Assembly: GCF_032854445.1 (NCBI RefSeq)
Contig: NC_088299.1
Location: 16,301,608 to 16,365,607, forward strand
Reading direction: 5' to 3'
DNA length: 64,000 nucleotides
Source: Liolophura sinensis
Lineage: Eukaryota; Mollusca; Polyplacophora; Chitonida; Chitonidae
The position numbers and the translations under genes were made by a program. Under the pieces are notes generated by a model. It had not been told where the DNA came from, made no database searches, and saw only the letters and a list, made by a program, of their open reading frames with translations. This document shows positions 44,176 through 57,080 of the stretch, one piece after another; within the stretch, counting starts at the first letter, position 1; each line of letters begins with the position of its first letter.

Positions 44176-46430
44176 TACCTAGGTATTAATCAACAAGAGA
44201 CAAATCACCATATATATGTCACATATGACATATGACTACAGCATATAACACAATCAACAAGCACTCTACCAACATAAAAAAACTTTCCAATGATTCATTT
44301 TTGTGCTGTAGATTTGTCAACATAGTGTACATAAAGATAGAAATAATGATTTTTGTAATCGCAATACTATAATTCAATAACATGGTTTAATGTTTGAACT
44401 CATCTCTCTCAAATAAATACTTTTCTTATTTAAATACATATAAAATTGATTTGTGTATTCTACCTAACTCAAATGATTAAATTGCAGCAATGCTGTGACT
44501 AGATTTAGCAAGCATAAAACACCTTCTCTGGCACCTTAACTGCGTCAAGTCCTTTTAAGTTGTTTCACTGATGTATTGTGGTTTGGGGGTTAAAAAGCGG
44601 CTGGTGTTCAGTATATTTTGCCTAAACATTTACACCAATTGAAAGAATGAACAAATTGAATTGTCACCAAACAAGTGGCTTATAATGGGCCCATAAATCT
44701 CTGCCCCTCATACACAACTGACTCCCTGAGGGCACCACAAGTAACTCAGGACTTGTGTTCACTAACAGCCACTTTCATTTAAAAATAAATCAGAGCATGT
44801 TTACACTTTGCCAGAGTATGTGAATCCATCCGTATTTTTATTCCCATAACTGGTGGAGTGGCCGTGGCCCAGAGGACTTGTACCTCCCCTACAACCCAAC
44901 ATTCACACTTTCCCAGTTCCCTATTGCCTTACCCTTGCCATCTCCAACATCTGGAGCCAATGGATAGACCAGGTTTCTTTTACTTCAGACTCCTGCCAGA
45001 AATGTAGATGCAAAGCTACCAAGATAAATAGCAGACAGCCAGGCACATGTGTAGCGATTAAGAAAGAAAACATGTCTGGCGCCACACGATCATTAAAGAC
45101 CGTATGTTCGTCTGGTTCTCTCAAGTAGAGGGGTATCTAAAGGGAAAACACTGCTGGTATCTGAGCTCTTCACCGCCACCTTAACACATGTTTTCTAAAC
45201 TAGCCTGAACCTGTTCTCAAGCTGTTAGCCATCCCCGGAACTGCCCTGTTGGCTATGAACTGTGGGGGATCGACAGGCAGCTTTAAGGATCCCTGCCTAC
45301 CTGCCTCATTCTAGGACAATGTGTTCACCTCTGAGCCCACAGCTATCATTAGCTAATAACTCCCTTGTCTCCACATGCACTTTGAACCAGTCACTCATTG
45401 CACAGAGAGCTGGTCTACAAGGATTCCAAACACAAAGCTGCATATACCATTATGAGCCATCCAAGAAATGGCTCATTCTTTGATATTTAACAACACAGCC
45501 TGTTTGATTTGACAGTCTGTTTGACAGCCTGAGTGATAAGGGGTACACTATGACCCTGCATGAAGTAATGGAATAATGGCTTAATGCCAGGAGCCAATAT
45601 TTCAGCCCAATCATGGTAAACAATAAATGTAATTTATTCTAAATCTAGGTGGAACTTTTCACAGAAAATAAACTCATACCGACCAAAGCCTCATAATTTC
45701 ACATTTCTCACACTGAAATGAAATATTTTAAGCAATGAATATTACAATAAATGTTATGATGACTCTAATTCTTTGACCTTTTCAACCGCCTCTGCAACCA
45801 CTATTTTGAAACATTCTGACAGAAATATAGGGTCTACAGATATAATTGCACAATTTCATGAAACTTGCATTTTTAATTAAACAAATCATTTTTAGCGTCA
45901 TTTTCATACATTGGGGTGAAAGGTTAAAGATTTACAGTAAACAAACTTTGTCAGGTCTGTGGTTGTGTTCCCTTTTATAACGACTTGATCAATTTATTTA
46001 CATGCATTTACAAATCAAGATATAAATTATTTTGTTTGCATAAACAGCTACATCAAACATTTCTGGGTAATACATAAACCAGAGAAAACGTGATCTACCA
46101 CACAAATTTGCTTGTCTCTCAAACATTCTCAAAAATCTTTGCATATTTGTGGACCCCTTTTTGCCTTTCACATAAGCTAACATTAAATCCTTGCATAACC
46201 CAGGACCACCCTTTTAACCCTGCTGCCTTTTTGAATTGCCATTCAGATATAAACACCAGAAAACCTCATCAACATTCAACAGTAAACATGCAGATTTGTT
46301 TTACACATTTCGCAGATTTTCCATGTTTGCAATGTGAGGAAATTTTAAGTACATATCTCATGTTATCAAACAGCCATTGCCATTCCACACGCTTTATTTA
46401 CAAATAATCAAATGTGCAGCGTTGTAATAC

Positions 46431-46565
46431 TATGTGGCAAACTAAGACATTCCTATGCCCGCCGTCAACCAATAAGGACGTTCCAGGTCAATAATCGCAA
46501 CGCCAATTCCCCAAAATGTTCTTTAACATAAACCACTAAAGAACTGAGAAAGTATATAAAGTAGG
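46431..46565 (+). promoter_or_regulatory. Promoter-like module, copy 2 (CCAAT + TATA)
   Basis: Contains GTCAACCAATAAGGACGTTC, the same GGTCAATAATCGCAA, then CACTAAAGAACTGAGAAAGT and TATATAAAG. About 70 bases downstream CAAG|GTATGT could be the donor of a short first exon (about 46585-46631). No open frame follows, so a non-coding transcript is possible. Confidence 0.4.
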
Positions 46566-48964
46566 AAAATATGACGGAATCATGCAAAGAGAAGCAGTCA
46601 ACAGTTTTTAATGATGTTTGAAAGACACAAGGTATGTTCTAGACGACTGAGTGAAATCAGCATTCAAATCGTGTGCCATGCTAGTGTATAAGCTGTTGAT
46701 GATAACATATGTATCTCAGATGCGCTTTTATTGTAACTGTTCATATATCCAACATGGTAAGCTAATTCAACACGATGAGTATATGCTCTCTACATTGGGT
46801 TAAGCTTACTGTAAGTCACACTGCAATCACTCCATTCTTCTGTCACATGCAGCAGATCTGAGTTGAATTCCATCGCAAACTTGCAACTTTATCCCCCTTC
46901 CACTGTTTCAAAATATATTTTGTATTGCAGTTTGTAACATCAGGAAACCAGAAAAGAAACAGTTAAATCATGTGAAAAAAAAACAAATGGTCACATTAAA
47001 AAAAAACATAATTATATCAAATTTTGTTGTGTTCGACGAAAAGGTGTAAAAACATGAAACGCTCATAAAAAGCATCTAGTACTTTTTGGTCACATACAGA
47101 ATGCTTCAAGCATTTTGCACACACACACACACACAAACAAAAAACACACACACACACATACAATTACATCAAACTTGTTGTATTAGATGAGGAAGTGTAA
47201 AAAGTAACCTTATTACTAATAGAAAAAGGCACTTGACAAATTCGTTCCAAATAACTGAAGGAAAAGTAAATCAATAATTAAGTTTTGAATTGGTATTTGT
47301 TTGTTTGCCTTGCCACAATGTTGCCTGTATCTGGAAGAAAGGCCAGCAGCACACATGTGTTTTCAGGGACATGTGTTCACCATCAGGATAATGCCACTCT
47401 GCTACACAGAGGTATATTAAAGGGAGCAGAGGAGGCTGGCCAGGCTGGCTGGTTATTGTTTGTTAGTAACTCCTGCTGATTCTCTGGTCACTGGGAAGGG
47501 GCAACATCTACCTCCCCCCCCCCACCATCCCCCCCATCCCCTCCAGCACTGGGCAATCTGCCATCCAGTCTACCAGCAGACCTCTTCCAGATGGGACACA
47601 TATTTCACAACAAATATTCCCCAGGAAGTCATTTATACAATTTTCATTTTCCATTCACACCATTTTCCACCAGCACTGTCAGATGGAATCTCCCCGAAGT
47701 TGACCAGATATACAATTTATCTCCAATTATGGGAAGTATGTGAAACAAGCTTTCTCTGCCTGGGGTTTGTTTAACCTTCCACTCAGTAACTCATTGTATA
47801 TATCAAGCACATGTGCCTTACTACGTGTATCTGCTGGACCTAAAGGTGGAGAAAATGTAAAAACTACATAAAGTTCAGAGCAAAGAGTGCGAAAAGTTAT
47901 TTGTAAATGTGGTCTATAATATTTTGTTTGATTCTCCTTTAGAAAGAAAAAAGACACATGAAAATAATGTTTGTATGGTGGGTATTTTGGTCCACCATTT
48001 GGTATATATAGTCTTTATGTAATAATGTTATAAATAACACATATTGAAAAAATATATTTGCGCTAAAATTTGGCCTTTTCAGCTAACAACTGCTTAAACC
48101 TGGATTTGGACTATATTTATGTTTTTAATATATTCATAAATATTTTCATTCAGATTCAGATTTAATGCATATGTTTGGATATAGACAACAAATTTACATT
48201 CAAATATACTTATTAGACAGTCATCACACACTCATTTAGAACCTTATTATGCAACCATGATTAATACCAAAAGGTGGTCCCAACACCCACCATACAAAAA
48301 TATTTTCAAACACCCTTTTTTCCCCGAAAAAAATATTAAAGACCAAATTTGCAAATAAGTTTTGATGCTCTTTCATCTAATATTGACAACATTTTTATGT
48401 TTTCTTAAAAGTATACGAGTAGAAGATCTGAGAGAATATTGGTCGCAGATAAGAAAAATTATTTCAACCAGAAAATTGTCTGTTTTTACACTTGTCTATT
48501 TATTTACATTTTCAGCTGATGCATGTAGTGCACGTACTATCCAACATTTTCCCGTTTTGAAAAAAGGAATTGTACATACTGTTTCTTCCTGTCCGTGTAT
48601 TGTTATAATGGGGCTCAGGGTAGAGCAAATTGTACAAAGAGTTACTCTCTTTAAATAAAGGTTTCATTGCATCCATCTGAGCCATCTCCCACATCATGCT
48701 TCTCCTGCTGGCTGGGACAGTTGCCGTGACAGCACTACTGGTTGCTTTGTTGTTGTTTTTCGTATGTATAAATGTATTTATGTCCATGTTTTCCAACCAC
48801 ATGATGCTTAATGTTGTTTAATATATACTGATGTGTGTTAACACTCTGAAGTTTCCCATGTATTGTTTTCTCGGTGAAGGTCTTGGGGGAGAACAGTTTC
48901 ATTGTAAATTGACCAACCTACCTTCAATAAATAAATATATTATTATGTATTATTATTATTATAA

Positions 48965-49166
48965 TACACCAATGCGGTCGCTGTGAGTTCAAGTCCAGCT
49001 CATGCTGGCTTCCTCTCCGGCCGTATGTGGGAAGGTCTGACAGCAACATGCGGATGGTCGTGGGTTGCCCGGTTTCCACCCATCATAATGTTGGCCGCCA
49101 TCGTATAAGTGAAATATTCTTGAGTACGGCATAAAACAACAATCAAATAAATAAATAAATAAATAT
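48965..49166 (+). mobile_element. tRNA-derived SINE, best-preserved copy
   Basis: Forward copy: CCAATGCGGTCGCTGTGAGT with B box GAGTTCAAGTCC, GGCTTCCTCTCCGGCCGTAT, GGAAGGTCTGACAGCAACAT, AAGTGAAATATTCTTGAGTA, GGCATAAAACAACAATC and an (AAAT)n tail. The first part of the head is truncated by the TTATTATTA run before it. Confidence 0.88.
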
Positions 49167-50389
49167 TATAATAATTCATAAGTTGTAGGCAGCTGGTACA
49201 GAAGTCTACCACATGTACTTGTACCTTGCCACTACAAGTAAGGAATCTGAAAAACACCTTAAGATCAATGTCAAAATTTTTGTCCAAAACTCTGTAGACA
49301 ACTGAGAACTAGCAGGATTTGAACCTGCAATGTCACTGGTAAAATGTTCTGGAATTTCATCAATAGCTGTTACATAAACTCATCACATCAACGGGGTGAT
49401 CCAAAAAGAAATATTTGCTTTTATAAAATGCTAATCAAAATGCCACAAATGAGAGCTTTTCATTTTGTCAATGAAAAAAATTGTATAAAAACCAACCATC
49501 AATGGTAAACAAACATCAGATTTTCATATCAATTACATTTTTACATTTAATACAGACACACAGGCTGATTAGTTTGGGTGATTAACAGATTAATGCACTA
49601 TAATACATTAGTGGAATATTAACAACCAGACACTGCCTTGCACTATAATATATTGGTGAAATATTAACAATCAATGTGTTTTTAAAAATTAGATTCAATT
49701 CAGAATTTACCTATCAATAATGCAATCCACTGATAGGCATTTTTGTCTTTCAATAAAAAAAAGTTTGCTACAGAGCATTTCCTGATGGCTTGGTTTTGTT
49801 AAGATAAGCCATAGATATATAAACTTCATGGCCTGCAAGCTTTGCAGCCTTACATCAAGGTCATCGGTTTCAACAACCTCTCAAGACGCTGATAACAAAC
49901 CACGGCATAAAAACATATTCAAGATAAACAGACTGTAAGCACTGTGTCTTCATATGCTCTCTCTTACCAGCTTAACTTCACACTTCCCTGTCTTTCCAAA
50001 ATGTACCCTTTAGTGGAAAATGTGCAGTGGTAACTAAATATTTTGAAATTTGAAATCTTATTGTAATGGGATGCTGTTTGTGGGATGTTATCTGGTAGGG
50101 GGCTGGGCTGTGCTGGCAGACAGATTAGGCCGACCCCCAGCACCCACAGAATGTGACTGTTTAGGAAACGTGGAGCCAGCCCAGGATGGTTTTCTACCCT
50201 TCTGTCTGCCACAAAAGATCTGCCTTTCATCATGTCACTGACAAGAGCCACCTGTGGCCACAAGTGTTTGCCATCAGCTACAGAAATGGCAGAACACAAA
50301 ATAGCTTTGAGTGCTGCTACATGTATCATGGGGGAACCAAAAACAGGTCCTGATTGGTTAGTTAGGAACAGTTATCAGTGTAGCAGAAG

Positions 50390-52295
50390 AACAGATTTAG
50401 TGGTTTATTCTAGCTGGTTATTACACACATACTTCTTCACAGGGCTTGATACTCTGGATGGTTATTACACATGTCCTACTTCACATGGCTTGATACTCTA
50501 GATGGTTATTACACATATACTTCTTCACACGGCTTGATACTCTAACTGGTTGGTACACATGTCCTTCACACGGTGATACTCTGGCTGGTTATTACACATG
50601 TCCTTCTTCACACGGCTCGACACTCTGGCTGGTTATAATACACATACTTCTTCACACAGTTTGATACCCTAGATGGTTATTACACATGTCCTTCTTCACA
50701 TGGCTTGATACTCTGGCTGGTTATTACACACATACTTCTTCACACAGTTTGATACTCTAGATGGTTATTACACATATACTTCTTCACACAGCTTGATACT
50801 CTAACTGGTTGGTACACACGTCCTTCTTCACACGGCTTGATACTCAGGCTGGTTATTACACATATACTTCTTTCTTCACACGACTTGATACTCTAACTGA
50901 TTATTACATACATACTTCTTCACACGGCTTGATACTCTAGATGGTTATTACACATATACTTCTTCACACGGCTCGATACTCTAGCTGGTTATTACACAGG
51001 TAATTCTTCACACGGCTTGATACTTTAGATGGTTATTACACATGTCCTTCACACTGCTTGATACTCTAGCTGGTCATTACACATATACTTCTTCACACAG
51101 CTTGATACTTTGGCTGGTTATTACACGTCCTTCTTCACATGGCTTGATACTCTAGCTGGTTATTACACGTCCTTCTTCACATGGCTTGATACTCTGGCTG
51201 GTTATTACACACATACTTCTTCACACAGTTTGATACTCTAGATGGTTATTACACATATACTTCTTCACACAGCTTGATACTCTAACTGGTTATTACACGT
51301 CCTTCTTCACATGGCTTGATACTCTAGCTGGTTATTACACGTCCTTCTTCACATGGCTTGATACTCTGGCTGGTCATTACACATATACTTCTTTCTTCAC
51401 ATGACTTGATACACTAGCTGATTATTACATACATACTTCTTCACACGGCTTGATACTCTAGCTGGTCATTACACATGTACTTCTTCACACAGCTTGATAC
51501 TCTGGCTGGTTATTACACGTCCTTCTTCACATGGCTTGATACTCTGGCTGGTTATTACACGTCCTTCTTCACATGGCTTGATGCTCTGGCTGGTTATTAC
51601 ACGTCCTTCTTCACATGGCTTGATACTCTAGCTGGTTATTACACAGGTAATTCTTCACACGGCTTGATACTTTAGATGGTTATTACACATGTCCTTCACA
51701 CTGCTTGATACTCTAGCTGGTCATTACACATATACTTCTTCACACAGCTTGATACTTTGGCTGGTTATTACACGTCCTTCTTCACACGGCTTGATACTCT
51801 AGCTGGTTATTACACATATACTTCTTCACACGGCTTGATACTCTAACTGGTTATTACACGTCCTTCTTCACATGGCTTGATACTCTAGCTGGTTATTACA
51901 CGTCCTTCTTCACATGGCTTGATACTCTGGCTGGTCATTACACATATACTTCTTTCTTCACATGACTTGATACTCTAGCTGATTATTACATACATACTTC
52001 TTCACACGGCTTGATACTCTAGCTGGTCATTACACATGTACTTCTTCACACAGCTTGATACTCTGGCTGGTTATTACACGTCCTTCTTCACATGGCTTGA
52101 TACTCTGGCTGGTTATTACACGTCCTTCTTCACATGGCTTGATACTCTGGCTGGTTATTACACGTCCTTCTTCACATGGCTTGATACTCTAGCTGGTTAT
52201 TACACATGTAATTCTTCAGGCGGCTTGATAGTCTAACTGGTCATTACACATGTACTTCTTCACATGGTTTGATATTTTAGCTGGTTATTACACAT
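50390..52295. repeat. 42-46-bp minisatellite, about 43 copies
   Basis: The unit is based on TTCTTCACACGGCTTGATAC followed by TCTAGCTGGTTATTACACAT, with the linker varying (GTCC, ATATAC, GTAA). 42-bp units with CGTCC create short plus-strand frames (F-F-T-W-L-D-T-L-A-G-Y-Y-T). Blocks of units are themselves duplicated (about 51001-51480 against 51649-52040, and 51475-51650 against 52036-52212). Confidence 0.92.
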
Positions 52296-52404
52296 GTTGC
52301 TGGCTGGTGTACAATGCAATAAAGGCTTGTGAATATTACATAATCCATTAACTCCTTGAGATTTTCGGCACAAAATGACACCACTACCCAGCAAAAAGCA
52401 CCAT

Positions 52405-52495
52405 TTTTTTCTTCGGCATGATCCCACCCGGGTTTGATCCCTGGTCTCCTGACTCTGAGGTGGACGCTCTAACCATTAGGTCACTGAAGTGGTCA
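52405..52495 (-). mobile_element. tRNA-like SINE head or pseudo-tRNA
   Basis: The minus strand reads CCTAATGGTTAGAGCGTCCA (A-box-like), CCTCAGAGTCAGG (anticodon-arm-like) and AGGGATCAAACCCGGG (T arm with B box). The acceptor stem does not pair well and a SINE-like body follows, so I favour a SINE or pseudogene over a working tRNA. Confidence 0.5.
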
Positions 52496-52574
52496 TTGTG
52501 AAGAAGTAAAAGGCATTACTTTACACTAGCCAATGAATGGGAGGTAATGGACTGACTCATTATTACCTGAAGTT

Positions 52575-53115
52575 TTGATCAGCACCAAAATATCATCCCA
52601 GTATACCATCCCAGCACCAAAATATCATCCCAGTATGTCATCGCAGTATCAAAATATCATCCCAGTATATCATCCCAGCACCAAAATATCATCCCAGTAT
52701 ATCATTACAGTACCAAAATATCATCCCAGTATCAAAATATCATCCCAGTATATCATCCCAGCACCAAAATATCATCCCAGTATGTCATCGCAGTATCAAA
52801 ATATCATCCCAGTATATCATCCCAGCACCAAAATATCATCCCAGTATGTCATCGCAGTATCAAAATATAATCCCAGTATATCATCCCAGTATCAAAATAT
52901 CATCCCAGTACCAAAATATCATCCCAGTACCAAAATATCATTCCAGTATCAAAATATCATCCCAGTATATCATTACAGTACCAAAATATCATCCCAGTAC
53001 CAAAATATCATCCCAGTATATCATCCCAGTATCAAAATATCATCCCAGTACCAAAATATCATCCCAGTATATCATCCCAGTATATCATCCCAGTACCAAA
53101 ATATCCTCCCAACAG
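52575..53115. repeat. Mixed 13/19-bp tandem repeat
   Basis: Irregular alternation of ACCAAAATATCATCCCAGT (19) and ATATCATCCCAGT (13), with GTATGTCATCGCAGTA variants. The two overlapping open frames here (about 182 and 112 codons) are by-products of the low-complexity sequence. Confidence 0.88.
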
Positions 53116-55044
53116 ATAATTGATAAAGAACACTTTCCATATACTACCAGTCATCCAGGAAAATGGGATAAAACTTTAACATAACATATCCATGTGCACA
53201 TGTATGTAATGTAACCAGGAACGTAATGCCATGTACTAAACAGTTCAGGTGTGTACTAAGTATTATATATTCTCAACGAGTTTTATAAAATGCAGTCATT
53301 CATACAACTAGTTGATCCATTCTCTAACTGGAAGTTGCTCAGTTTGATCACGCAAAACACTCTCTGGGCACAGCTTGAGTTTTGAAGTCCGGAAAAAAAA
53401 TCAGAGCTCTGGACAATGGCGAATGAATAATCCTGCCTTACAATGCATCAGAGTCTTAACAGGTGTGTATGTCTGTTCAGTCTCTCCAATATGTACAGCA
53501 GATGTAACACAAAATTTACAATTTACATACACGATCACATTACCTTGGGTCACCATGACAACCTGATATCGTCTCTGATGCGACACATACTGTGGTTTCA
53601 TCTGAAAGGCTTAAATATTCCTAACTTTCAATAAAATGCTGTTGAAGCTGGAAAAGCACCTCAATTCACAACTTGTTCACAGGGTTAGTCTTCAGAAGTT
53701 TTCATGTATTTCCCAGGGTAAGATAAGAGTTAGTGGACCACCATACGTGTCTCATTTCCAACACATTTTTCAGGTCAATACATGGTAAATGATCTAAAAT
53801 TTTGTTCAAAAAAGTGCATTTTTAGGGGTGAATAATTGTCCTTAAGAATTGTTTTTGGCAATGAAATTTCCATTTTTCCAGCAGGATATCACATTACATT
53901 CCTAACAAACCTCAAAACACCTCTCCAAGATCAACAGAATTCTCACAATCAGGCACAATGATGAATATAGCCTTGTGCAAAGTTATATGTCATTTACCGG
54001 TCATACATGTAGTCTGTGTATAGGGACAGGAAGTAAACAATGAATGACTTACAACGTGACTTACTAATGGCCTAACCGCCTTCAAGATTCACAGGAATAA
54101 AAAATGCAAACAAAAAACAAATTCATTAATCAAGAAAAAGTAAATTCAGCTTTATAATTTCCAGTTGTTGCTTTACGCCAAACTACCTGTCAATCATTAC
54201 CTGTGACGTACAGTGCATGTCCACCACCAGGTGTTGTAAGCTTAGATACCTTTGAGGGTGTGAACACAAGAGAAATCTCCCACCTGTCCAGGTGTCGCCT
54301 TATTGCCCATGTGTTGTTTTCCCATCCATCAAAGAAATTGTCAATATAAACCACATTTATCACAAACCAGTCTGTTTGCTGCATCTGTAGGCTTATTTAC
54401 CTCATGCTACCAGGCAATAGGCTAAATATAATGTGAACATCTGACTTTAAAATGCAAGTAAATTAAGTGTTTCTGATGTGTCATATTCAAGTTTGCTGAA
54501 GACTTTGTTATAGACATAATTAACAAATCCACCTGTGCATCATGTAGAGAATTCATATGTTCAGGTGCTGAGGGACTCGTGTATGTAACGGCTCCTGCAG
54601 ATACAGGTGAGTAGATGTAGCTGGCCACAAAGCCCTCACGATTTGCATTATACAAGTGTTTAGGACCGGATGAATCCGCTCATGACTGCCTATCACTAAT
54701 GATCTTGCCCAGGTGGTGTGGTTCACTAATGAGCCTATCAAGGCTGACCAGGTGTAAATTGTCCCGGACGTTGTCACCTGCATATAAGGGCAGTACAGGC
54801 AGGTGTCAGATCAAAGGCTCGTCTTGTACAAGTACAATACCAGGCTACCTGCTAATTGAGCTCTTTGTAAATATCTATTCCCTACTGTTGTTGACATCAT
54901 ACCTGTCAGCCCTCATGTAGTGGTTTGCTTAAACTGTAGGCCTGAATGCCGAGTGGCTAAAATGATAGGTCTCCTTCTGAACCCTGAATCTAGTGTTTTT
55001 AAATTACCTATACGTGTAGGTCATATATGTTCATCTGACTGGTA

Positions 55045-55260
55045 TTGTACACCATAGGCGAGAATATTTCACTAATACAATGTCAGCCTACTTTATGGTT
55101 GGAGGTATCCGGGCAGCACCTGAGTAAAACCACCCCCAGGTTGCTAGCAGTGATACAGCTGGAGACGAAGCCAACATAGGAGCTGGCCTTGAATTCACAG
55201 CTATGGCGTTTGTGGGAGCTAGGATACTGGGTCATCGTGCCACCTGGCCACGGAGCCCTG
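55045..55260 (-). mobile_element. tRNA-derived SINE, old copy
   Basis: Reversed and strongly diverged: GCGAGAATATTTCACTAATA, TTTATGGTTGGAGGTATCCG, GGCCTTGAATTCACAGC (B box side) and a head ending CACCTGGCCACGGAGCC. Confidence 0.65.
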
Positions 55261-56724
55261 CCTCTATAGGTCTGAATGAAGGCTTTCTGAAATCATAGCT
55301 CTTTATGTAATCTTTTTGAAACTTTGGGTTCAAATGCTTATTTCCTGATGGAAACTACATACTCCTCAATCTGAATGCTATCTGACTGGTGACAGAATGT
55401 AGAGGCTGGTAACAAAATCGTTTAGGAAAAGAGATGTGGGCTACATCCTGAGTTTTGATAATAGAAAATGACATGTTGATTCAGCTAATTCTTTAACAGT
55501 TAATCAGCTTGAAGCACAGACCCTGTGCAAATGTTATTTCTAAATGAAGACCACCATTTGACTATTTGTAAATATTTGGTTATTTGATTTTATAGAAGTG
55601 TCCTTCAGAAGGAAACAAGTCCCTGTATCCAACGGTGCCAATGCCAATATATTTAGGACATAAAAACAGGAATGTATGACTTACAGACCATACTATCAGA
55701 AAAGTGGCTTTCCCAAACAATCACATATTAAATCATTTATAAAATTTCCAAGAACTGCACATCCCTGAAATTCCACACCATGTTACACGTTAGCTCTTTG
55801 CCTTGTGCATGTAAGAATGCCTCTTAATAAATTCCCCCTAAGTGGAAGTCTCAGCATACCAACACATAAATCCGTCTCGTCTGGCCACAATATTAATCCT
55901 GCAAGTCTACATGCCATTAAAACATCTGCCCAAAAGCACTCTTCCAAGTTTTGTCTTCAGTGACAATCGGGGTGGGCGAAATTTAAAATTGTAATTATTT
56001 GTTTGCAGTAGGGTTGGCTGTGTTGGTCCAACTGTGGAGAAAATCTATGAGAAGAGCGGCAGTCACCGTTGGTGTCAGCTCGCTAACCACCTGGGTACAT
56101 ATTTGTATACATTATAAATGAAGGCTGAGTACACATCAGTCTTCAGGCCTCTGATCACTGGGGCAGATTGAAAACTTCACTTGTTTCATCAAACAGTTCA
56201 ATTAAACTCTAGCCGGCAGATGTTTAAATCGGCCTATTTATCACAGGCCCAGCTGCATGAAAGCAGTGCTTTTGGGCCGGCTTCAGTCGATCATCAATAA
56301 CATAGCTCATCAGAAACCAGAGCAATGTACAGTATAGGCAGACAGACACATTGTGGTTACATGTGCAGTAGCCTACATGTGACACTCGCAGCTTTTTGTG
56401 TTGACCCACATGAACATGTATGTGCAATAACAACACGTATTTCTATCCTGCTGCATGTCTAAGTGCCACAACATTGCATACTGGATCATGGTCCCACGAA
56501 TAGATTAAATGTCACACTGGCATCCATACATATTGCAACAGAATACATCAAATGTCAGCTGTTAAAACAGTACACGAAGACTGAAAATACTTGTATGCTA
56601 TATCAGATCAGCATGGATTAACACTGGCTACATAATAACCTACACGTACACCCAGGAGCCATGCATGCAGTCATAACAAATCCTAACACACCTAATGCTC
56701 AGTGAGGATTCTGCCTGTTTAATT

Positions 56725-57080
56725 CTCAGTAAGTGCTTGACCTATGAGGTCACAGGTTCAAATCCAGCTCCTGCTGGTTTCAGATTTGAGTAAATGAGTG
56801 TGTGCTTGGGGTTTAACGTCGTACTTAACAATTTTTCACTCATATGACTGCGAAGGAGTCCTTAGAGTACATGTAATGTGCTTCCTTATTGCAGGATGGA
56901 TTCCCATCGCTCTTTTATCTAGTGCTGATTCATTGAGACGACCTACCGAAGGCAAGTAAGCCGCACGGCCCAAGCCATTATACTGATACAGGTCTACCGG
57001 TGAATGCCCTATCCCCTTAATGCTGAACGCCAATCCAGAAAGTTACAACTTCTTTTAAGGTCTTAGGTGTGACCTGTCAG
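56725..57080 (+). mobile_element. SINE of a different family, near full length
   Basis: tRNA-like head with B box CAGGTTCAAATCC, then TTGGGGTTTAACGTCGTACT, AATTTTTCACTCATATGACT, CTCTTTTATCTAGTGCTG, TTGAGACGACCTACCGAAGG, CCTTAATGCTGAACGCCAAT and GGTCTTAGGTGTGACC. I remember this body as common in mollusc genomes. Confidence 0.75.

Larger units (their letters stand above)
42641..50389. other. Non-coding stretch with promoter-like pair
   Basis: AT-rich sequence with the two promoter-like modules at 44053-44175 and 46431-46565, (CA)n near 47119-47160, and a SINE at 48965-49166. A T-arm-like sequence (minus GCAGGTTCAAATCCTGC) at about 49310-49335 lacks the rest of a tRNA. The open frame at 43257-43724 on the minus strand shows no domain. 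Confidence 0.4.

Noticed and set aside
44053-46565. LTR pair of a 2.4-kb retrotransposon
   Set aside because: The similar segments are only about 115 bases, strongly diverged, without TG...CA ends or primer-binding site, and the sequence between shows no gag or pol-like frame.
49305-49340. tRNA gene on the minus strand
   Set aside because: A good T arm (GCAGGTTCAAATCCTGC) is present, but no D arm, anticodon arm or matching acceptor stem at the right distance.
52575-53184. Two overlapping frames of 182 and 112 codons
   Set aside because: Low-complexity 13/19-bp repeat (S-S-Q-Y-Q-N-I-I-P-V pattern), open in more than one frame, not a gene.
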